Positions 15,770 through 24,994 are shown, counted from the first letter of the stretch. The stretch: DNA of 64,000 nt from Mycobacterium colombiense (GCF_001665835.1 NZ_LZSX01000089.1:62001-126000); one strand, 5' to 3'. Made by a program: numbers and translations. Notes: generated by a model not told the origin, from the sequence alone.

Positions 15770-17303
15770 CACCATCGACCAGCTGGTGCGGTTGCGGGCA
15801 GGTCACGACGGTGACACGCCGATGGTGATCGATCCCACCTTCCGGATCACTTACCGCGAACTCGACTCCACCACAATGGATCTGGCCGCCGCCTTTATCG
15901 AGGCCGGCGTGGGCAAGGGCACCCGGGTGGGACTCATCATGCCCAACAGCACGCGCTGGGTGCAGGTCGCCATCGCCCTGACCCGTATCGGCGCGGTGCT
16001 GGTACCACTGAGCACCCTGTTGACGGCCGCAGAGCTGGCCGCGCAACTGCGGGCGGCCGCGGTGCAGTTCGTGGTCAGCGTCGAGGAATTCCGCGGCCAC
16101 CGCTACCTCGACGACCTCGCGACGATGCGGGGAACCGAACTTCCTGCATTACGGCAGGTTTGGCCGGTCGACCGACTCGACAACGCCGTCGCGGGCGAAC
16201 AGGCCCGCAACATCGTCGACCCCATGACGGCGACGGTCACCCCGGCCGACCCGTTGGTGATCATGTTCACCTCGGGCAGCAGCGGATCGCCCAAGGGGGT
16301 CATCCACTCGCACGGCAACGCGTTGGGCGCCGTCCGGTCGGGCCTTGCGGCGCGGTGCATCACCGCCGAGACCCGCCTGTACCTGCCGATGCCGTTCTTC
16401 TGGGTGGGCGGCTTCGGCAGCGGAATTCTCTCGGCCCTGCTGGCCGGCGCCACCCTGGTGACCGAAGAAATCCCCCGACCAGAGACGACCCTGAAACTGC
16501 TGGAAGACGAACGGGTCACGCTGTTTCGGGGCTGGCCGGACCAGGCCGAGACATTGGCACGGCACGCCGGCGAGGCCGGCGCCGACCTGTCGGCGCTACA
16601 GGCGGGGAGCCTGCAGGCCCTGCTACCGCCGGAGCAGCGCGCCCAGCCCGGCGCGCGCGCCACGTTGTTCGGCATGACCGAGGCCTTCGGCCCGTACTGC
16701 GGTTACCCCGCCGATACCGACATGCCCGCCTCGGCGTGGGGCAGCTGCGGAAAACCGTTCCCCGGCATGGAGGTCCGCATCGTCGACACCGACAGCGGCG
16801 CGCCCGTCGCGGCGGGCGCCACCGGCATGATCCACATCCGTGGACCGCACACGCTGCGCGGCATCTGCGGGCGCACCCGCGAGGAGCTGTTCACCGCCGA
16901 CGGCTTCTACCCCACCGGTGACCTCGGCCACCTCGACCACGATGGATTCCTGTTCTACCACGGGCGATCCGACGACATGTTCAAAGTCAGCGGCGCGACC
17001 GTCTACCCCAGCGAAGTCGAGAGCGCCCTGCGCGCAATCGAAGGTGTCGACAACGCCTTCGTCACCAATGTTCCGGGCGCTGCGGGCAATCGGGTGGGCG
17101 CGGCGGTGGTGTGCCGTGCGCTGAGTGCCGAGCAGCTGCGCGGCTCCGCCCGAGCTCTGCTGAGCGCCTTCAAGGTCCCGACGGTGTGGGTGCTGCTGGA
17201 TTCCGACGACGACGTTCCGCGTGGCGGCACCGGAAAGGTCGACACCCGTCGGCTGCGCGAGATGTTGTCAGACCAGGCTCAGGGGACCCGCGTCCAGGGC
17301 TGA
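15762..17303 (+). CDS. AMP-forming acyl-CoA synthetase (FadD type)
   Basis: A 513-residue ANL ligase and last gene of the plus-strand operon. Motifs: IMFTSGSSGSPKGVIHSH, LFGMTEAFGPYCG, ADGFYPTGDLGHLDHDGF and the catalytic lysine in GGTGKVDTRRLREM. ATG 15762 overlaps the preceding stop by 8 bp. Its last 25 bp overlap, on the opposite strand, the 3' end of a small secreted-protein gene. Role: ATP-dependent CoA activation of an acid, substrate unknown. Confidence 0.88.
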   Translation: MSSTIDQLVRLRAGHDGDTPMVIDPTFRITYRELDSTTMDLAAAFIEAGVGKGTRVGLIMPNSTRWVQVAIALTRIGAVLVPLSTLLTAAELAAQLRAAAVQFVVSVEEFRGHRYLDDLATMRGTELPALRQVWPVDRLDNAVAGEQARNIVDPMTATVTPADPLVIMFTSGSSGSPKGVIHSHGNALGAVRSGLAARCITAETRLYLPMPFFWVGGFGSGILSALLAGATLVTEEIPRPETTLKLLEDERVTLFRGWPDQAETLARHAGEAGADLSALQAGSLQALLPPEQRAQPGARATLFGMTEAFGPYCGYPADTDMPASAWGSCGKPFPGMEVRIVDTDSGAPVAAGATGMIHIRGPHTLRGICGRTREELFTADGFYPTGDLGHLDHDGFLFYHGRSDDMFKVSGATVYPSEVESALRAIEGVDNAFVTNVPGAAGNRVGAAVVCRALSAEQLRGSARALLSAFKVPTVWVLLDSDDDVPRGGTGKVDTRRLREMLSDQAQGTRVQG

Positions 17304-17641
17304 CAGTTCTGCGACTCGAAGGCCTGCACCGAAGAGTTGATGTTGGCGAACATCGGGCCGATCGAGGTATTCGTTTGCAGTACATGGTCCTTGTTCGCAT
17401 CCGGCGTGCTGTAGGTGAACCACGAGCACATCGAGTCCTGGGTCGGCACGTTGTTGATCCACACTCCGAACGCCGACCCCGACCCACTCGTGTGGTAGAG
17501 GCCCGGCACGATGTCAGGCCCGACGACGAAGACACCGTTGCCGGGGATGGGGTCGAGCAGATCGGCATGAGCCGGTGCCGCGAACGCGATTGCCGAAACG
17601 CAGGCTACGAAAACTGCCGATGCGCGAAGCGGTGGGGACAT
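17279..17641 (-). CDS. small secreted protein of unknown function
   Basis: A 120-residue protein with a clear signal peptide: MSPPLRASAVFVACVSAIAF followed by AAPAHA and likely cleavage before DLLDPIPGNG. The mature part is about 94 residues with two cysteines (SMCSWF and QNCQPW) that may form a disulfide, and repeated GLYHTSGSG/ F.V-type beta-strand patterns. Similar small exported proteins are common in mycobacteria but I do not recognise a function. Start at 17641 is chosen to place the signal peptide at the N-terminus; an ATG at 17701 would add a 20-residue basic tail. The 3' end overlaps the convergent ligase gene by 25 bp. Confidence 0.75.
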   Translation of the reverse strand: MSPPLRASAVFVACVSAIAFAAPAHADLLDPIPGNGVFVVGPDIVPGLYHTSGSGSAFGVWINNVPTQDSMCSWFTYSTPDANKDHVLQTNTSIGPMFANINSSVQAFESQNCQPWTRVP

Positions 17642-17729
17642 ACTTCCTCGCTCTGCTCGGTTGGCCCCCTTGCGTTGCAGCGTATGCCTCGGTGCGCGCA
17701 CGCAACAAGAGTTGCCGCCGGGTGCGGGT

Positions 17730-18422
17730 TCACGAGGACGTTTGACCGCCCCCGTCGGCCACCACCCCGCGCGCGATCAGGTGATCGATCAACGGCACCG
17801 CGCCGGCGGCAAGATGTTCCGACATCGCCGCGCGGGCAAGCTGGTCGTCATGCTTTTTCAGCGCGGACAGGATCCGCCGATGGTCCTGCATCGATTGTTC
17901 GGGCCAGCCCTCGATGGCGGGAAACACCGATTCGGGGGCATAACGGGTGATCTGCGACATCAGCTGAGCGAGCTTGGGCGAGTCCGCCGCGACGTTGATG
18001 GCGCGGTGAAATTCGTGATTCAGCCGCACCGTGCGTTCGTGTTCATCGCCGGCATAGGCGTCCTCCAACTGCGCCTGGATCTCCTTGAGTTCGTGCAATT
18101 GGTCATCGGTGATGTTGAGCGCCGCCCGCGCGGCCAACTCACCACCCACGTGCGCCTGCACGTTCGCCACGTCGGTGACGTCGCGTCCGGTGACCGGCAA
18201 CACCACAAAGCCCCGGCGCGGCTGCTGGTTGATCAGGCCTTCGGCGCACAACGCAAACAGCGCCTCACGCACCGGTGTGACACTGATACCCAACTCCGCG
18301 GCCAATTGGTCCAACCGGACGTACGATCCGGCCGCGTACGCCCCGTCGAATATCCGCCCGCGGATGATCCGCGCGACGTCCTCGGAAAGTTGAGGCCGCG
18401 CAGCGAATTCCGGAACGCTCAT
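17730..18422 (-). CDS. GntR-family transcriptional regulator (FCD/FadR-like)
   Basis: A 230-residue regulator with an N-terminal winged HTH (IIRGRIFDGAYAAGSYVRL, then QLAAELGISVTPVREAL at about residues 39-55) and a C-terminal helical FCD-type effector domain with metal-ligand-like residues D/H in LNHEFHRAI and HRRILSAL. Such proteins sense acyl-CoA or carboxylic acid metabolites. It is the last gene of the minus-strand operon with the dehydrogenase, CoA-transferase, thiolase and SDR, starting 5 bp after the dehydrogenase stop, so it probably regulates that operon in feedback. Confidence 0.88.
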   Translation of the reverse strand: MSVPEFAARPQLSEDVARIIRGRIFDGAYAAGSYVRLDQLAAELGISVTPVREALFALCAEGLINQQPRRGFVVLPVTGRDVTDVANVQAHVGGELAARAALNITDDQLHELKEIQAQLEDAYAGDEHERTVRLNHEFHRAINVAADSPKLAQLMSQITRYAPESVFPAIEGWPEQSMQDHRRILSALKKHDDQLARAAMSEHLAAGAVPLIDHLIARGVVADGGGQTSS

Positions 18423-18426
18423 CCGC

Positions 18427-19620
18427 TTACACCTGATACTCGGCGAGCAGTCGCTTGCTGATGATGTTCTTCTGGATCTCGCTGGTGCCCTCGCCGATCA
18501 GCAGGAACGGCGCGTCGCGCATCAGCCGCTCGATTTCGTATTCCTTGGAATAGCCGTAGCCGCCGTGGATCCGGAAGCTCTGCTGGGTGACCTCGGTGCA
18601 GTACTCGCTGCACAGGTATTTGGCCATCCCGGCGGCGACGTCATTGCGCTCCCCCGAGTCCTTCAGCCGCGCCGCGTTGACCATCATCAGGTGTGCCGCT
18701 TCGACTTTGGTCGCCATCTCGGCGAGCTGGAAGGCGATGGCCTGGTGCCCGGCGATCGGCTTGCCGAAGGTCTCGCGCTGCTGCGCGTAGCGCACCGCGA
18801 GCTCGAACGCACGAATCCCGAGACCGCACGCACGCGCCGACACGTTGACGCGGCCGACCTCGATGCCGTCCATCATCTGGAAGAAGCCCTGGCCGGTGGT
18901 GCCGCCGAGCACGTCATCGGCACCAGCCTGGTATCCGTCGAAAATCATCTCCGTCGTTTCGATGCCCTTGTAGCCCAGCTTCTCGATCTTGCCCGGAATG
19001 CGCAGGCCGGGAACGACTTCACCGAAACCGACCGGCTTCTCGACGAGGAACGCGGTGAGGTTGCGGTGGGGTTTGTCCGACCCTTCGTCAGTGCGCACCA
19101 GCACCGCCACCAGCGTGGAGGTGGCGCCGTTGGTCAGCCACATCTTCTGGCCGTCGATGGCGTAGCTGCCGTCGGGGTTCCGCCGGGCCCGGGTGCGGAT
19201 CGCGGCCACGTCGGAACCCAGCTCCGGCTCCGACATCGAGAAGGCGCCGCGGGTCTCACCGACTGCCATCCGCGGCAGGAACCGCTGCTTCTGCTCGTCG
19301 GTGCCGTGCTGGCGCAGCATGTACGCCACGATGAAATGCGTGTTGAGCACGCCGGATACGCTCATCCAGCCGCGCGCCAGCTCCTCGACACACAGGGCGT
19401 AGGTCAACAGCGACTCACCCAACCCGCCGTACTCCTGCGGAATCATCAGGCCGAACAGGCCCATCTCGCGCATCTGGTCGACGATCGCCTGCGGGTAGGT
19501 GTCACTGCGTTCCAGTTCGGCCGCGTGGGGAATGACTTCCTTCTCGACGAATTTCCTTACGGTGGCGATGATCTCAGTCTGCACCTCGGTCAATCCGAGG
19601 GTCTGGGCGAGTTTGGTCAT
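18427..19620 (-). CDS. acyl-CoA dehydrogenase
   Basis: A 397-residue FAD-dependent dehydrogenase of the short/medium/isovaleryl-CoA type. Visible are MIPQEYGGLGE, the FAD/substrate strand FSMSEPELGSD, GQKMWLTNG, and the C-terminal RIHGGYGYSKEYEIERLMRD. The catalytic base Glu is in LIGEGTSEIQKN near residue 378. It introduces the alpha,beta double bond and passes electrons to ETF. It sits between the CoA-transferase gene (24-bp gap) and gntR (5-bp gap). It lacks an obvious N-terminal extension, so it is a cytosolic tetrameric type. Confidence 0.9.
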   Translation of the reverse strand: MTKLAQTLGLTEVQTEIIATVRKFVEKEVIPHAAELERSDTYPQAIVDQMREMGLFGLMIPQEYGGLGESLLTYALCVEELARGWMSVSGVLNTHFIVAYMLRQHGTDEQKQRFLPRMAVGETRGAFSMSEPELGSDVAAIRTRARRNPDGSYAIDGQKMWLTNGATSTLVAVLVRTDEGSDKPHRNLTAFLVEKPVGFGEVVPGLRIPGKIEKLGYKGIETTEMIFDGYQAGADDVLGGTTGQGFFQMMDGIEVGRVNVSARACGLGIRAFELAVRYAQQRETFGKPIAGHQAIAFQLAEMATKVEAAHLMMVNAARLKDSGERNDVAAGMAKYLCSEYCTEVTQQSFRIHGGYGYSKEYEIERLMRDAPFLLIGEGTSEIQKNIISKRLLAEYQV

Positions 19621-19644
19621 GTGCTGTGATTCCCTTCCGGCTGC

Positions 19645-20844
19645 TCAGCAGGCGATGGTCTTGGCGTTGGTCAGGCGCTCGATGTCGGCGGCGCCCAACC
19701 CCAGACGCGCAAGGACGTCGGCGGTGTCCTGCCCCAGGGCCGGCGCGGGCGCGCTGGCCGGATGTGTGCCGTCGAACGCGACCGGCAGGCCCGGGGCGAA
19801 GTAATCGCCGAGACCGGGCTGGCGCAATCGCGAAAACATCTGATTGTCGGTGACCTTCGGTCCCGCCGCGACCTCGGCGAAGGTGCGGTACTGCTCGAAT
19901 AGCACCGTGGTGGCGGACAGCGTGGTGGTGATCTCGTCGGCGGTGTGATCGCTGAACCAGGTGGCGAACAGACTCGACAGGACGTCACGGTAGCGGTAGC
20001 GGTCGCCCTCGGACCCGAAATCGGCGCCCAGCGCCTCGGCGAGCGCCGACACCGCGGCGCCGGTGCCCGTCACCGCGAGCAGGTCGCGAAAGTGCCTGCC
20101 GGTCAAGGTAACCACCATGAACCTGGCGCCGTCGCCGCTGACGAAGTCCTGCCCGTACTGGCCGTAGATGGCGTTACCCAGCCGTTCGCGTTGCGTCCCA
20201 TTGACTTGCGGTTCGGTCAGCAACCCCAGGTTGGCCGCGGTGGCCAGGGCGACGTCCTCCAACGCCAGGCTGATCCGCGCTCCCGTCCCGGATTGCTCGC
20301 GGTGTCGGACGGCGGTGACGACCGCCAGCGCGGCGTACAGCCCGCAGCACACGTCCCAGGCCGGGAGCACGTGATTGATCGCGCCGCCATGATCGGCCGG
20401 ACCGGTGACGAGCGGATAGCCGAGACCCGCGTTGACCGTGTAGTCCACTCCGGTGGAACCGTCGCCGCGCCCGAGTAATTGAACGTGAATCACGTCGGGG
20501 CGGTTGGCCGCCAGCACTTCGTGGCTGAGCCAGGACAATCCCGCGGCGTTGGTCACCACGATGCCGTCGCCCTCGATGATCAGCCGCTGGACCAGTTCGT
20601 GGCCCTCCGGGGAACGCAGATCGATGGTGGCCGAACGCTTTCCCTTGTTCAGGCCGGTCCAATAGATCGAGGTGCCATCTGCCGCCAGTGGCCAGCGTTG
20701 CACATCCGATGCGCCGCCGATCGGGTCGACTCGGATGACTTCTGCGCCAAGCTGACTCAGGGTCATGCCGCACAGCGGAGCGGCGACGAAACTCGACACC
20801 TCCACGACGGTGAGGCCGTCCAGTGGCAACGCCGAACCGGTCAT
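19645..20844 (-). CDS. class III CoA-transferase (CaiB/BaiF family)
   Basis: A 399-residue protein with the family N-terminus PLDGLTVVEVSSFVAAPLCG, then LSQLGAEVIRVDPIGG and GKRSATIDLRSPEG, typical of formyl-CoA transferase and alpha-methylacyl-CoA racemase relatives. The aspartate nucleophile region, usually about residue 170, is not given the canonical sequence here (HGGAINHVLPAWDVCCGLYA), with Asp in AWDV as the candidate. Expected to move CoA between acyl groups or activate a carboxylate without ATP. ATG 20844 overlaps the thiolase TGA (ATGA); longer readings run into the thiolase gene. Confidence 0.85.
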   Translation of the reverse strand: MTGSALPLDGLTVVEVSSFVAAPLCGMTLSQLGAEVIRVDPIGGASDVQRWPLAADGTSIYWTGLNKGKRSATIDLRSPEGHELVQRLIIEGDGIVVTNAAGLSWLSHEVLAANRPDVIHVQLLGRGDGSTGVDYTVNAGLGYPLVTGPADHGGAINHVLPAWDVCCGLYAALAVVTAVRHREQSGTGARISLALEDVALATAANLGLLTEPQVNGTQRERLGNAIYGQYGQDFVSGDGARFMVVTLTGRHFRDLLAVTGTGAAVSALAEALGADFGSEGDRYRYRDVLSSLFATWFSDHTADEITTTLSATTVLFEQYRTFAEVAAGPKVTDNQMFSRLRQPGLGDYFAPGLPVAFDGTHPASAPAPALGQDTADVLARLGLGAADIERLTNAKTIAC

Positions 20845-22061
20845 CGCGATGCGACCCGTTCGAAGACGGCCGCCAGGCCCTGGCCGCCGCCGATGCACAT
20901 GGTCTCCAGGCCGTAGCGCGCCTCGCGGCGATGGAGTTCGCGCGCCAAGGTGGCCAGCATCCGGCCGCCCGTCGCGCCTACCGGATGGCCCAGCGAGATA
21001 CCCGAACCGTGCACGTTGGTCCGCTCGTGATCGGCGGCGCTGAAGTTCCATTCCCGCATCACCGCAAGCGCTTGCGCGGCAAAGGCTTCGTTGAGCTCGA
21101 TGAGGTCGATGTCGGACAGCTGCAGGCCTGCCTTGGCCAGCGCGACCTCGGTCGCGGGTACCGGTCCTATGCCCATGACGTTGGGGGCGACCCCCGCCAC
21201 GCCCCACGAGACCAGGCGCACCAATGGCTTCAGGCCGTATTCGTCGGCCTTTTCCGGTGTGGTGACCACGCACATCGATGCCGCGTCGTTCTGCCCGCTG
21301 GCGTTGCCGGCGGTGACCGTCGCGTCCGGATCATCCTTCAGCAGAACGGGTTTGAGCTTTCCCAGCGACTCGACCGATGTGTCGGCGCGCGGATGTTCGT
21401 CGGTGTCGACGAGTTCCTCGCCGCTGCGGGTGCGGACCGCGACCGGGATGATCTCCTCGGCCAGGACGCCGTCTTTCTGCGCGGCGACGGCGCGCTGGTG
21501 GGATCGCACCGCGAGCTCGTCCTGCTCCTGGCGTGAAATGCCGTACTGGCGGCGCAGATTCTCGGCCGTCTCCAGCATTCCGCCCGGCACCGGGTAGTTC
21601 CGGCCGCCGGCGGTGGTGCGTCCCCGGGCCAGCCCATCGTGCACCTGTACGCCGTTGCGCGCGCCGCCCCAACGCATGTCGGTGGAGTAGAAGGCGACAT
21701 TACTCATGCTCTCGCAGCCCCCGGCGACGACGAGGTCGTTGTCCCCGGCGCCCACCTGCAGGCACGCTTGGATGACCGCCTGTAGGCCCGAGCCGCAACG
21801 CCGATCGACCTGCATGCCCGGAACCGTCACCGGCAGACCGGAATCCAACGCCACCACGCGCCCGATCGCCGGTGCGTCGCTGTTGGGATAGCAGTGTCCG
21901 AGGATCACGTCCTGCACGGCGTCGGGCGCCAGCCCGGTCCGCTCGAGCAGCCCTTTGAGGGCGGTGACGCCGAGGTCGACGGCGCTGCACGATTTGAATA
22001 TTCCGCCGTAGCGGCCGATCGGGGTCCGAACAGGTTCACAGACGACGGCGTCGGCACTCAT
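20841..22061 (-). CDS. acetyl-CoA C-acyltransferase (thiolase)
   Basis: A 406-residue thiolase. Nucleophile cysteine in [15 protein letters not shown] (about residue 89), the NEAFA motif in [12 protein letters not shown], catalytic histidine in [14 protein letters not shown] and the second cysteine in [11 protein letters not shown]. It cleaves a 3-ketoacyl-CoA with CoA. The gene is joined to its neighbours by ATGA overlaps on both sides (SDR before, CoA-transferase after), so all are made together. It probably performs the last thiolytic step of this pathway; chain-length preference is unknown. Confidence 0.93.
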   Translation of the reverse strand: MSADAVVCEPVRTPIGRYGGIFKSCSAVDLGVTALKGLLERTGLAPDAVQDVILGHCYPNSDAPAIGRVVALDSGLPVTVPGMQVDRRCGSGLQAVIQACLQVGAGDNDLVVAGGCESMSNVAFYSTDMRWGGARNGVQVHDGLARGRTTAGGRNYPVPGGMLETAENLRRQYGISRQEQDELAVRSHQRAVAAQKDGVLAEEIIPVAVRTRSGEELVDTDEHPRADTSVESLGKLKPVLLKDDPDATVTAGNASGQNDAASMCVVTTPEKADEYGLKPLVRLVSWGVAGVAPNVMGIGPVPATEVALAKAGLQLSDIDLIELNEAFAAQALAVMREWNFSAADHERTNVHGSGISLGHPVGATGGRMLATLARELHRREARYGLETMCIGGGQGLAAVFERVASR

Positions 22062-22798
22062 AGGTGGCGGCCGCCGGTGATTTCCATAACGGTGCCGGTC
22101 ATGTACGACGACAGATCCGAAGCCAGGAACAGCGCCACGCTGGCGACCTCGCTGGGCTCACCGGCCCTTCCCAGCGGCACCTCGGCGACCTTGGAATCCC
22201 AAATGCGCTGCGGCATGGCCTCTGTCATGGCTGAGCGGATCAGGCCGGGAGCGATCGCGTTCACCCGGACCCCCAGATAGGCCAGCTCTTTGGCGGCCGC
22301 CTTGGTCATGCCGACGATGCCGGCCTTGGCCGCCGAGTAGTTGGTCTGGCCGATCATGCCGACCTTGCCGGACACCGAGGACATGTTGATGATGGCGCCG
22401 CGCTTGTTTTCGCGCATGACGTTGGCAGCCAGCCGGGTGCCGTTCCAGGTCCCCTTCAGGTGCACGTTGATCACCTGATCGAACTGCTCCTCGGTCATCT
22501 TGCGCATCGTCGCGTCCCGGGTGATCCCGGCGTTGTTGACCATGATGTCCAGGCCGCCGAAACGCTCGACGGCGGTCTGGATCAGGGTTTCGACGTCGGA
22601 CGACTGGGTGACATCGCACCGAACGGCGACCGCGACATCATCGCCACCCAACTGCTTGGCCACGACCTGGGTTTCCTCGAGGTTGACGTCACCGAGCACG
22701 ACTCGCGCACCCTCCGCGACGAAGCGCTCCGCGATGGCCAGACCCAGCCCCTGCGCTCCGCCCGTGATTACCGCGGTCTGACCTGTCAACAACGCCAC
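22058..22798 (-). CDS. SDR, FabG-like 3-hydroxyacyl-CoA/ACP dehydrogenase
   Basis: A 246-residue classical SDR with GGAQGLGLA (cofactor loop), NNAGI, the serine region NMSSVSGK, the YSAAK catalytic pair (about residues 153-157), and the [10 protein letters not shown] loop. It is most like beta-ketoacyl reductase (FabG) but its place before a thiolase in a catabolic operon suggests 3-hydroxyacyl-CoA dehydrogenation with NAD. It is the first gene of the minus-strand operon and is divergent from an acyl-CoA dehydrogenase, sharing a 123-bp promoter region with AT-rich inverted repeats. Confidence 0.9.
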   Translation of the reverse strand: MALLTGQTAVITGGAQGLGLAIAERFVAEGARVVLGDVNLEETQVVAKQLGGDDVAVAVRCDVTQSSDVETLIQTAVERFGGLDIMVNNAGITRDATMRKMTEEQFDQVINVHLKGTWNGTRLAANVMRENKRGAIINMSSVSGKVGMIGQTNYSAAKAGIVGMTKAAAKELAYLGVRVNAIAPGLIRSAMTEAMPQRIWDSKVAEVPLGRAGEPSEVASVALFLASDLSSYMTGTVMEITGGRHL

Positions 22799-22849
22799 TG
22801 TCGATCACACACCCTTCACTGTTATCGCCTCCACCGGGCACCCGTAAGG

Positions 22850-22868
22850 CAAATATCATATTTGATAT
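22850..22868. promoter_or_regulatory. AT-rich inverted repeat, candidate operator
   Basis: CAAATAT-C-ATATTTG (22850-22864) is a perfect 7-bp inverted repeat around one base, and ATATC/GATAT (22854-22868) overlaps it as a second arm pair. It stands out in a GC-rich region and lies 52 bp upstream of the SDR start and 54 bp upstream of the dehydrogenase ATG. It could be a -10 element pair, an operator for the GntR protein of this operon, or both. Confidence 0.5.
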
Positions 22869-22921
22869 AGGATCCTGCCCTGAACCGGGGTGCCCCGGAT
22901 CGAGAGAGGAGTGTGGAGCCC

Positions 22922-24094
22922 ATGGCCACCGCCGAAGTCGCGGAAGTCTCCGACGAGGACTTCCGCGAGATCCTCGCTCAGACAAGGCAATTCGTCCGCA
23001 GCGCCGTTGTCCCCCGCGAGCAGGAGATCCTCGACACCGATCGCGTCCCCGACGACCTGCGCGACGAGGCCAAGAAGATGGGCCTGTTCGGCTACGCGAT
23101 TCCCCAGGAGTGGGGCGGCCTTGGCCTCAACCTGATGCAGGACGTCGAGCTGGCGATGGAGTTGGGCTACACGTCATTGGCGCTGCGGTCGATGTTCGGC
23201 ACCAACAACGGCATCGCCGGACAGGTGCTGGTGGGGTTCGGCACCGACCAACAGAAATCCCGCTGGCTGGAATCGATCGCATCCGGAGACGTCGTCGCCT
23301 CCTTCGCACTGACCGAACCCGGCGCCGGATCGAACCCGGCCGGCTTGCGCACCAAAGCCGTTCGCGACGGGGATGATTGGGTCATTTCCGGGCAGAAGCG
23401 CTTCATCACCAACGCGCCCGTCGCCAATCTCTTCGTGGTGTTCGCGCGCACCCGGCCTGCGGACGACCAGGGTCCGGGGATCGCCGTCTTCCTGGTCCCC
23501 GCGGACGCCGCCGGCGTCGAGGTGGGCGCCAAGGACGCCAAGATGGGCCAGGAGGGCGCCTGGACGGCCGACGTCAACTTCACCGACGTCCGCGTCGGCC
23601 CCGATGCCCTCGTCGGCGGCAGTGAAGACCACGGATACCGCGCGGCCATGACCTCGTTGGCCCGCGGGCGGGTGCACATCGCCGCCCTGGCGGTGGGCGC
23701 CGCCCAACGCGCGCTCGACGAATCGGTGTCGTACGCCGCCACCGCGACCCAGGGCGGGACGCCGATCGGAAGCTTCCAATTGGTGCAGGGCATGCTCGCC
23801 GACCAGCAGACCGGGGTGATGGCCGGACGTGCGCTGGTGCGCGAAGCCGCCCGGCTGTGGGTCGCCGACGAGGACCGCAGGATCGCGCCGTCGGCCGCCA
23901 AGGTCTTCTGTACCGAAATGGCCGGCAACGTCGCGGATCTCGCGGTGCAGATTCACGGCGGCACCGGTTACATGCGAGGCGTCGCCGTCGAACGCATCTA
24001 CCGCGATGTGCGCCTGCTGCGACTGTACGAGGGCACCAGTGAAATTCAGCGGTTGATCATCGGGGCGAATCTCGTCAAGGCCGCGCAGCGGTAA
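22922..24094 (+). CDS. acyl-CoA dehydrogenase
   Basis: A 390-residue FAD enzyme with AIPQEWGGLGL, the strand FALTEPGAGSNPAGL, GQKRFITNAPVA, and QIHGGTGYMRGVAVERIYRD. The catalytic Glu is in RLYEGTSEIQRLI. ATG at 22922 is preferred to a GTG at 22913 because both GGAG elements lie upstream of the ATG. Divergent from the SDR/thiolase operon and followed after 29 bp by a mycofactocin-type SDR, so probably in the same pathway. The second dehydrogenase in the region suggests two oxidation steps on different intermediates. Confidence 0.92.
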   Translation: MATAEVAEVSDEDFREILAQTRQFVRSAVVPREQEILDTDRVPDDLRDEAKKMGLFGYAIPQEWGGLGLNLMQDVELAMELGYTSLALRSMFGTNNGIAGQVLVGFGTDQQKSRWLESIASGDVVASFALTEPGAGSNPAGLRTKAVRDGDDWVISGQKRFITNAPVANLFVVFARTRPADDQGPGIAVFLVPADAAGVEVGAKDAKMGQEGAWTADVNFTDVRVGPDALVGGSEDHGYRAAMTSLARGRVHIAALAVGAAQRALDESVSYAATATQGGTPIGSFQLVQGMLADQQTGVMAGRALVREAARLWVADEDRRIAPSAAKVFCTEMAGNVADLAVQIHGGTGYMRGVAVERIYRDVRLLRLYEGTSEIQRLIIGANLVKAAQR

Positions 24095-24123
24095 GAGTGG
24101 CCGAACCCAGTAGAGGAGCAAGT

Positions 24124-24945
24124 ATGAGCGGCAAGCTTGCCGGAAGAGTGGCATTCATCACCGGCGCGGCACGCGGCCAGGGCCGGGCGCACGCGGTGCG
24201 CTTGGCCCAGGAAGGCGCCGACATCATCGCCGTCGACATCGCCGGCAAGCTGCCGTCCTGCGTGCCCTACGACCCGGCGACGCCCGACGATCTGAGCGAG
24301 ACCGTGCGCCTGGTCGAGGCGGCGAACCGCCGGATCATCTCGTCGGTCGTGGACACCCGCGACTTCGACGGTCTCCGAAAGGTCGTCGCGGAGGGTGTCG
24401 CCGAGCTGGGCCGGCTGGACATCATCGTGGCCAACGCCGGGGTCGCGGCTCCGCAGGCATGGGACGACATCACGCCGGAGGACTTCCGCGACGTCATGGA
24501 CATCAACGTGACGGGCACCTGGAACACCGTGATGGCCGGTGCGGACAAGATCATCGAGGGGGGCCGCGGCGGCTCCATCATCCTGATCAGCTCCGCGGCG
24601 GGAATGAAGATGCAGCCGTTCATGATTCACTACACCGCCAGCAAGCACGCGGTCACCGGGCTGGCGCGGGCTTTCGCCGCGGAGTTGGGCAAGCATTCGA
24701 TTCGGGTCAACAGCGTGCACCCGGGTCCGGTGAACACCGCGATGGGCTCCGGCGACATGGTCAACGCGGTGGGCAAGACCATGGAAACCAACCCCCAGCT
24801 GTCGCACGTCCTCACGCCGTTCCTGCCCGACTGGGTCGCCGAGCCGGAGGAGATCGCCGACACCGTGTGCTGGCTGGCCAGCGACGAGTCGCGCAAGGTC
24901 ACCGCAGCGCAGATCCCGGTCGATCAGGGCTCGACGCAGTACTGA
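24124..24945 (+). CDS. mycofactocin-coupled SDR family oxidoreductase
   Basis: A 273-residue SDR with TGAARGQGRAHAVRLAQEGA as cofactor loop and the characteristic insertion PYDPATPDDLSETVRLVE after IAVDIAG, which marks the subgroup that holds NADH tightly and is recycled through mycofactocin. The active site is ISSAAGMK and HYTASKH (Tyr/Lys). It likely oxidises an alcohol or hydroxyacyl intermediate; electrons would pass through the redox peptide cofactor rather than free NAD. ATG 24124 has AGAGGAGC 5 bases upstream; an upstream ATG at 24097 would add nine residues. The subgroup assignment rests on the insertion and is from memory. Confidence 0.88.
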   Translation: MSGKLAGRVAFITGAARGQGRAHAVRLAQEGADIIAVDIAGKLPSCVPYDPATPDDLSETVRLVEAANRRIISSVVDTRDFDGLRKVVAEGVAELGRLDIIVANAGVAAPQAWDDITPEDFRDVMDINVTGTWNTVMAGADKIIEGGRGGSIILISSAAGMKMQPFMIHYTASKHAVTGLARAFAAELGKHSIRVNSVHPGPVNTAMGSGDMVNAVGKTMETNPQLSHVLTPFLPDWVAEPEEIADTVCWLASDESRKVTAAQIPVDQGSTQY

Positions 24946-24994
24946 TCATCGGTCGCGCGGGAATAGCTCTACCGCCCCGGCGTTTGCACTCGTC

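Noticed and set aside
17111-17950. 279-residue plus-strand frame across the ligase end and gntR
   Set aside because: Runs through three real genes on either strand; composition is that of a shadow.
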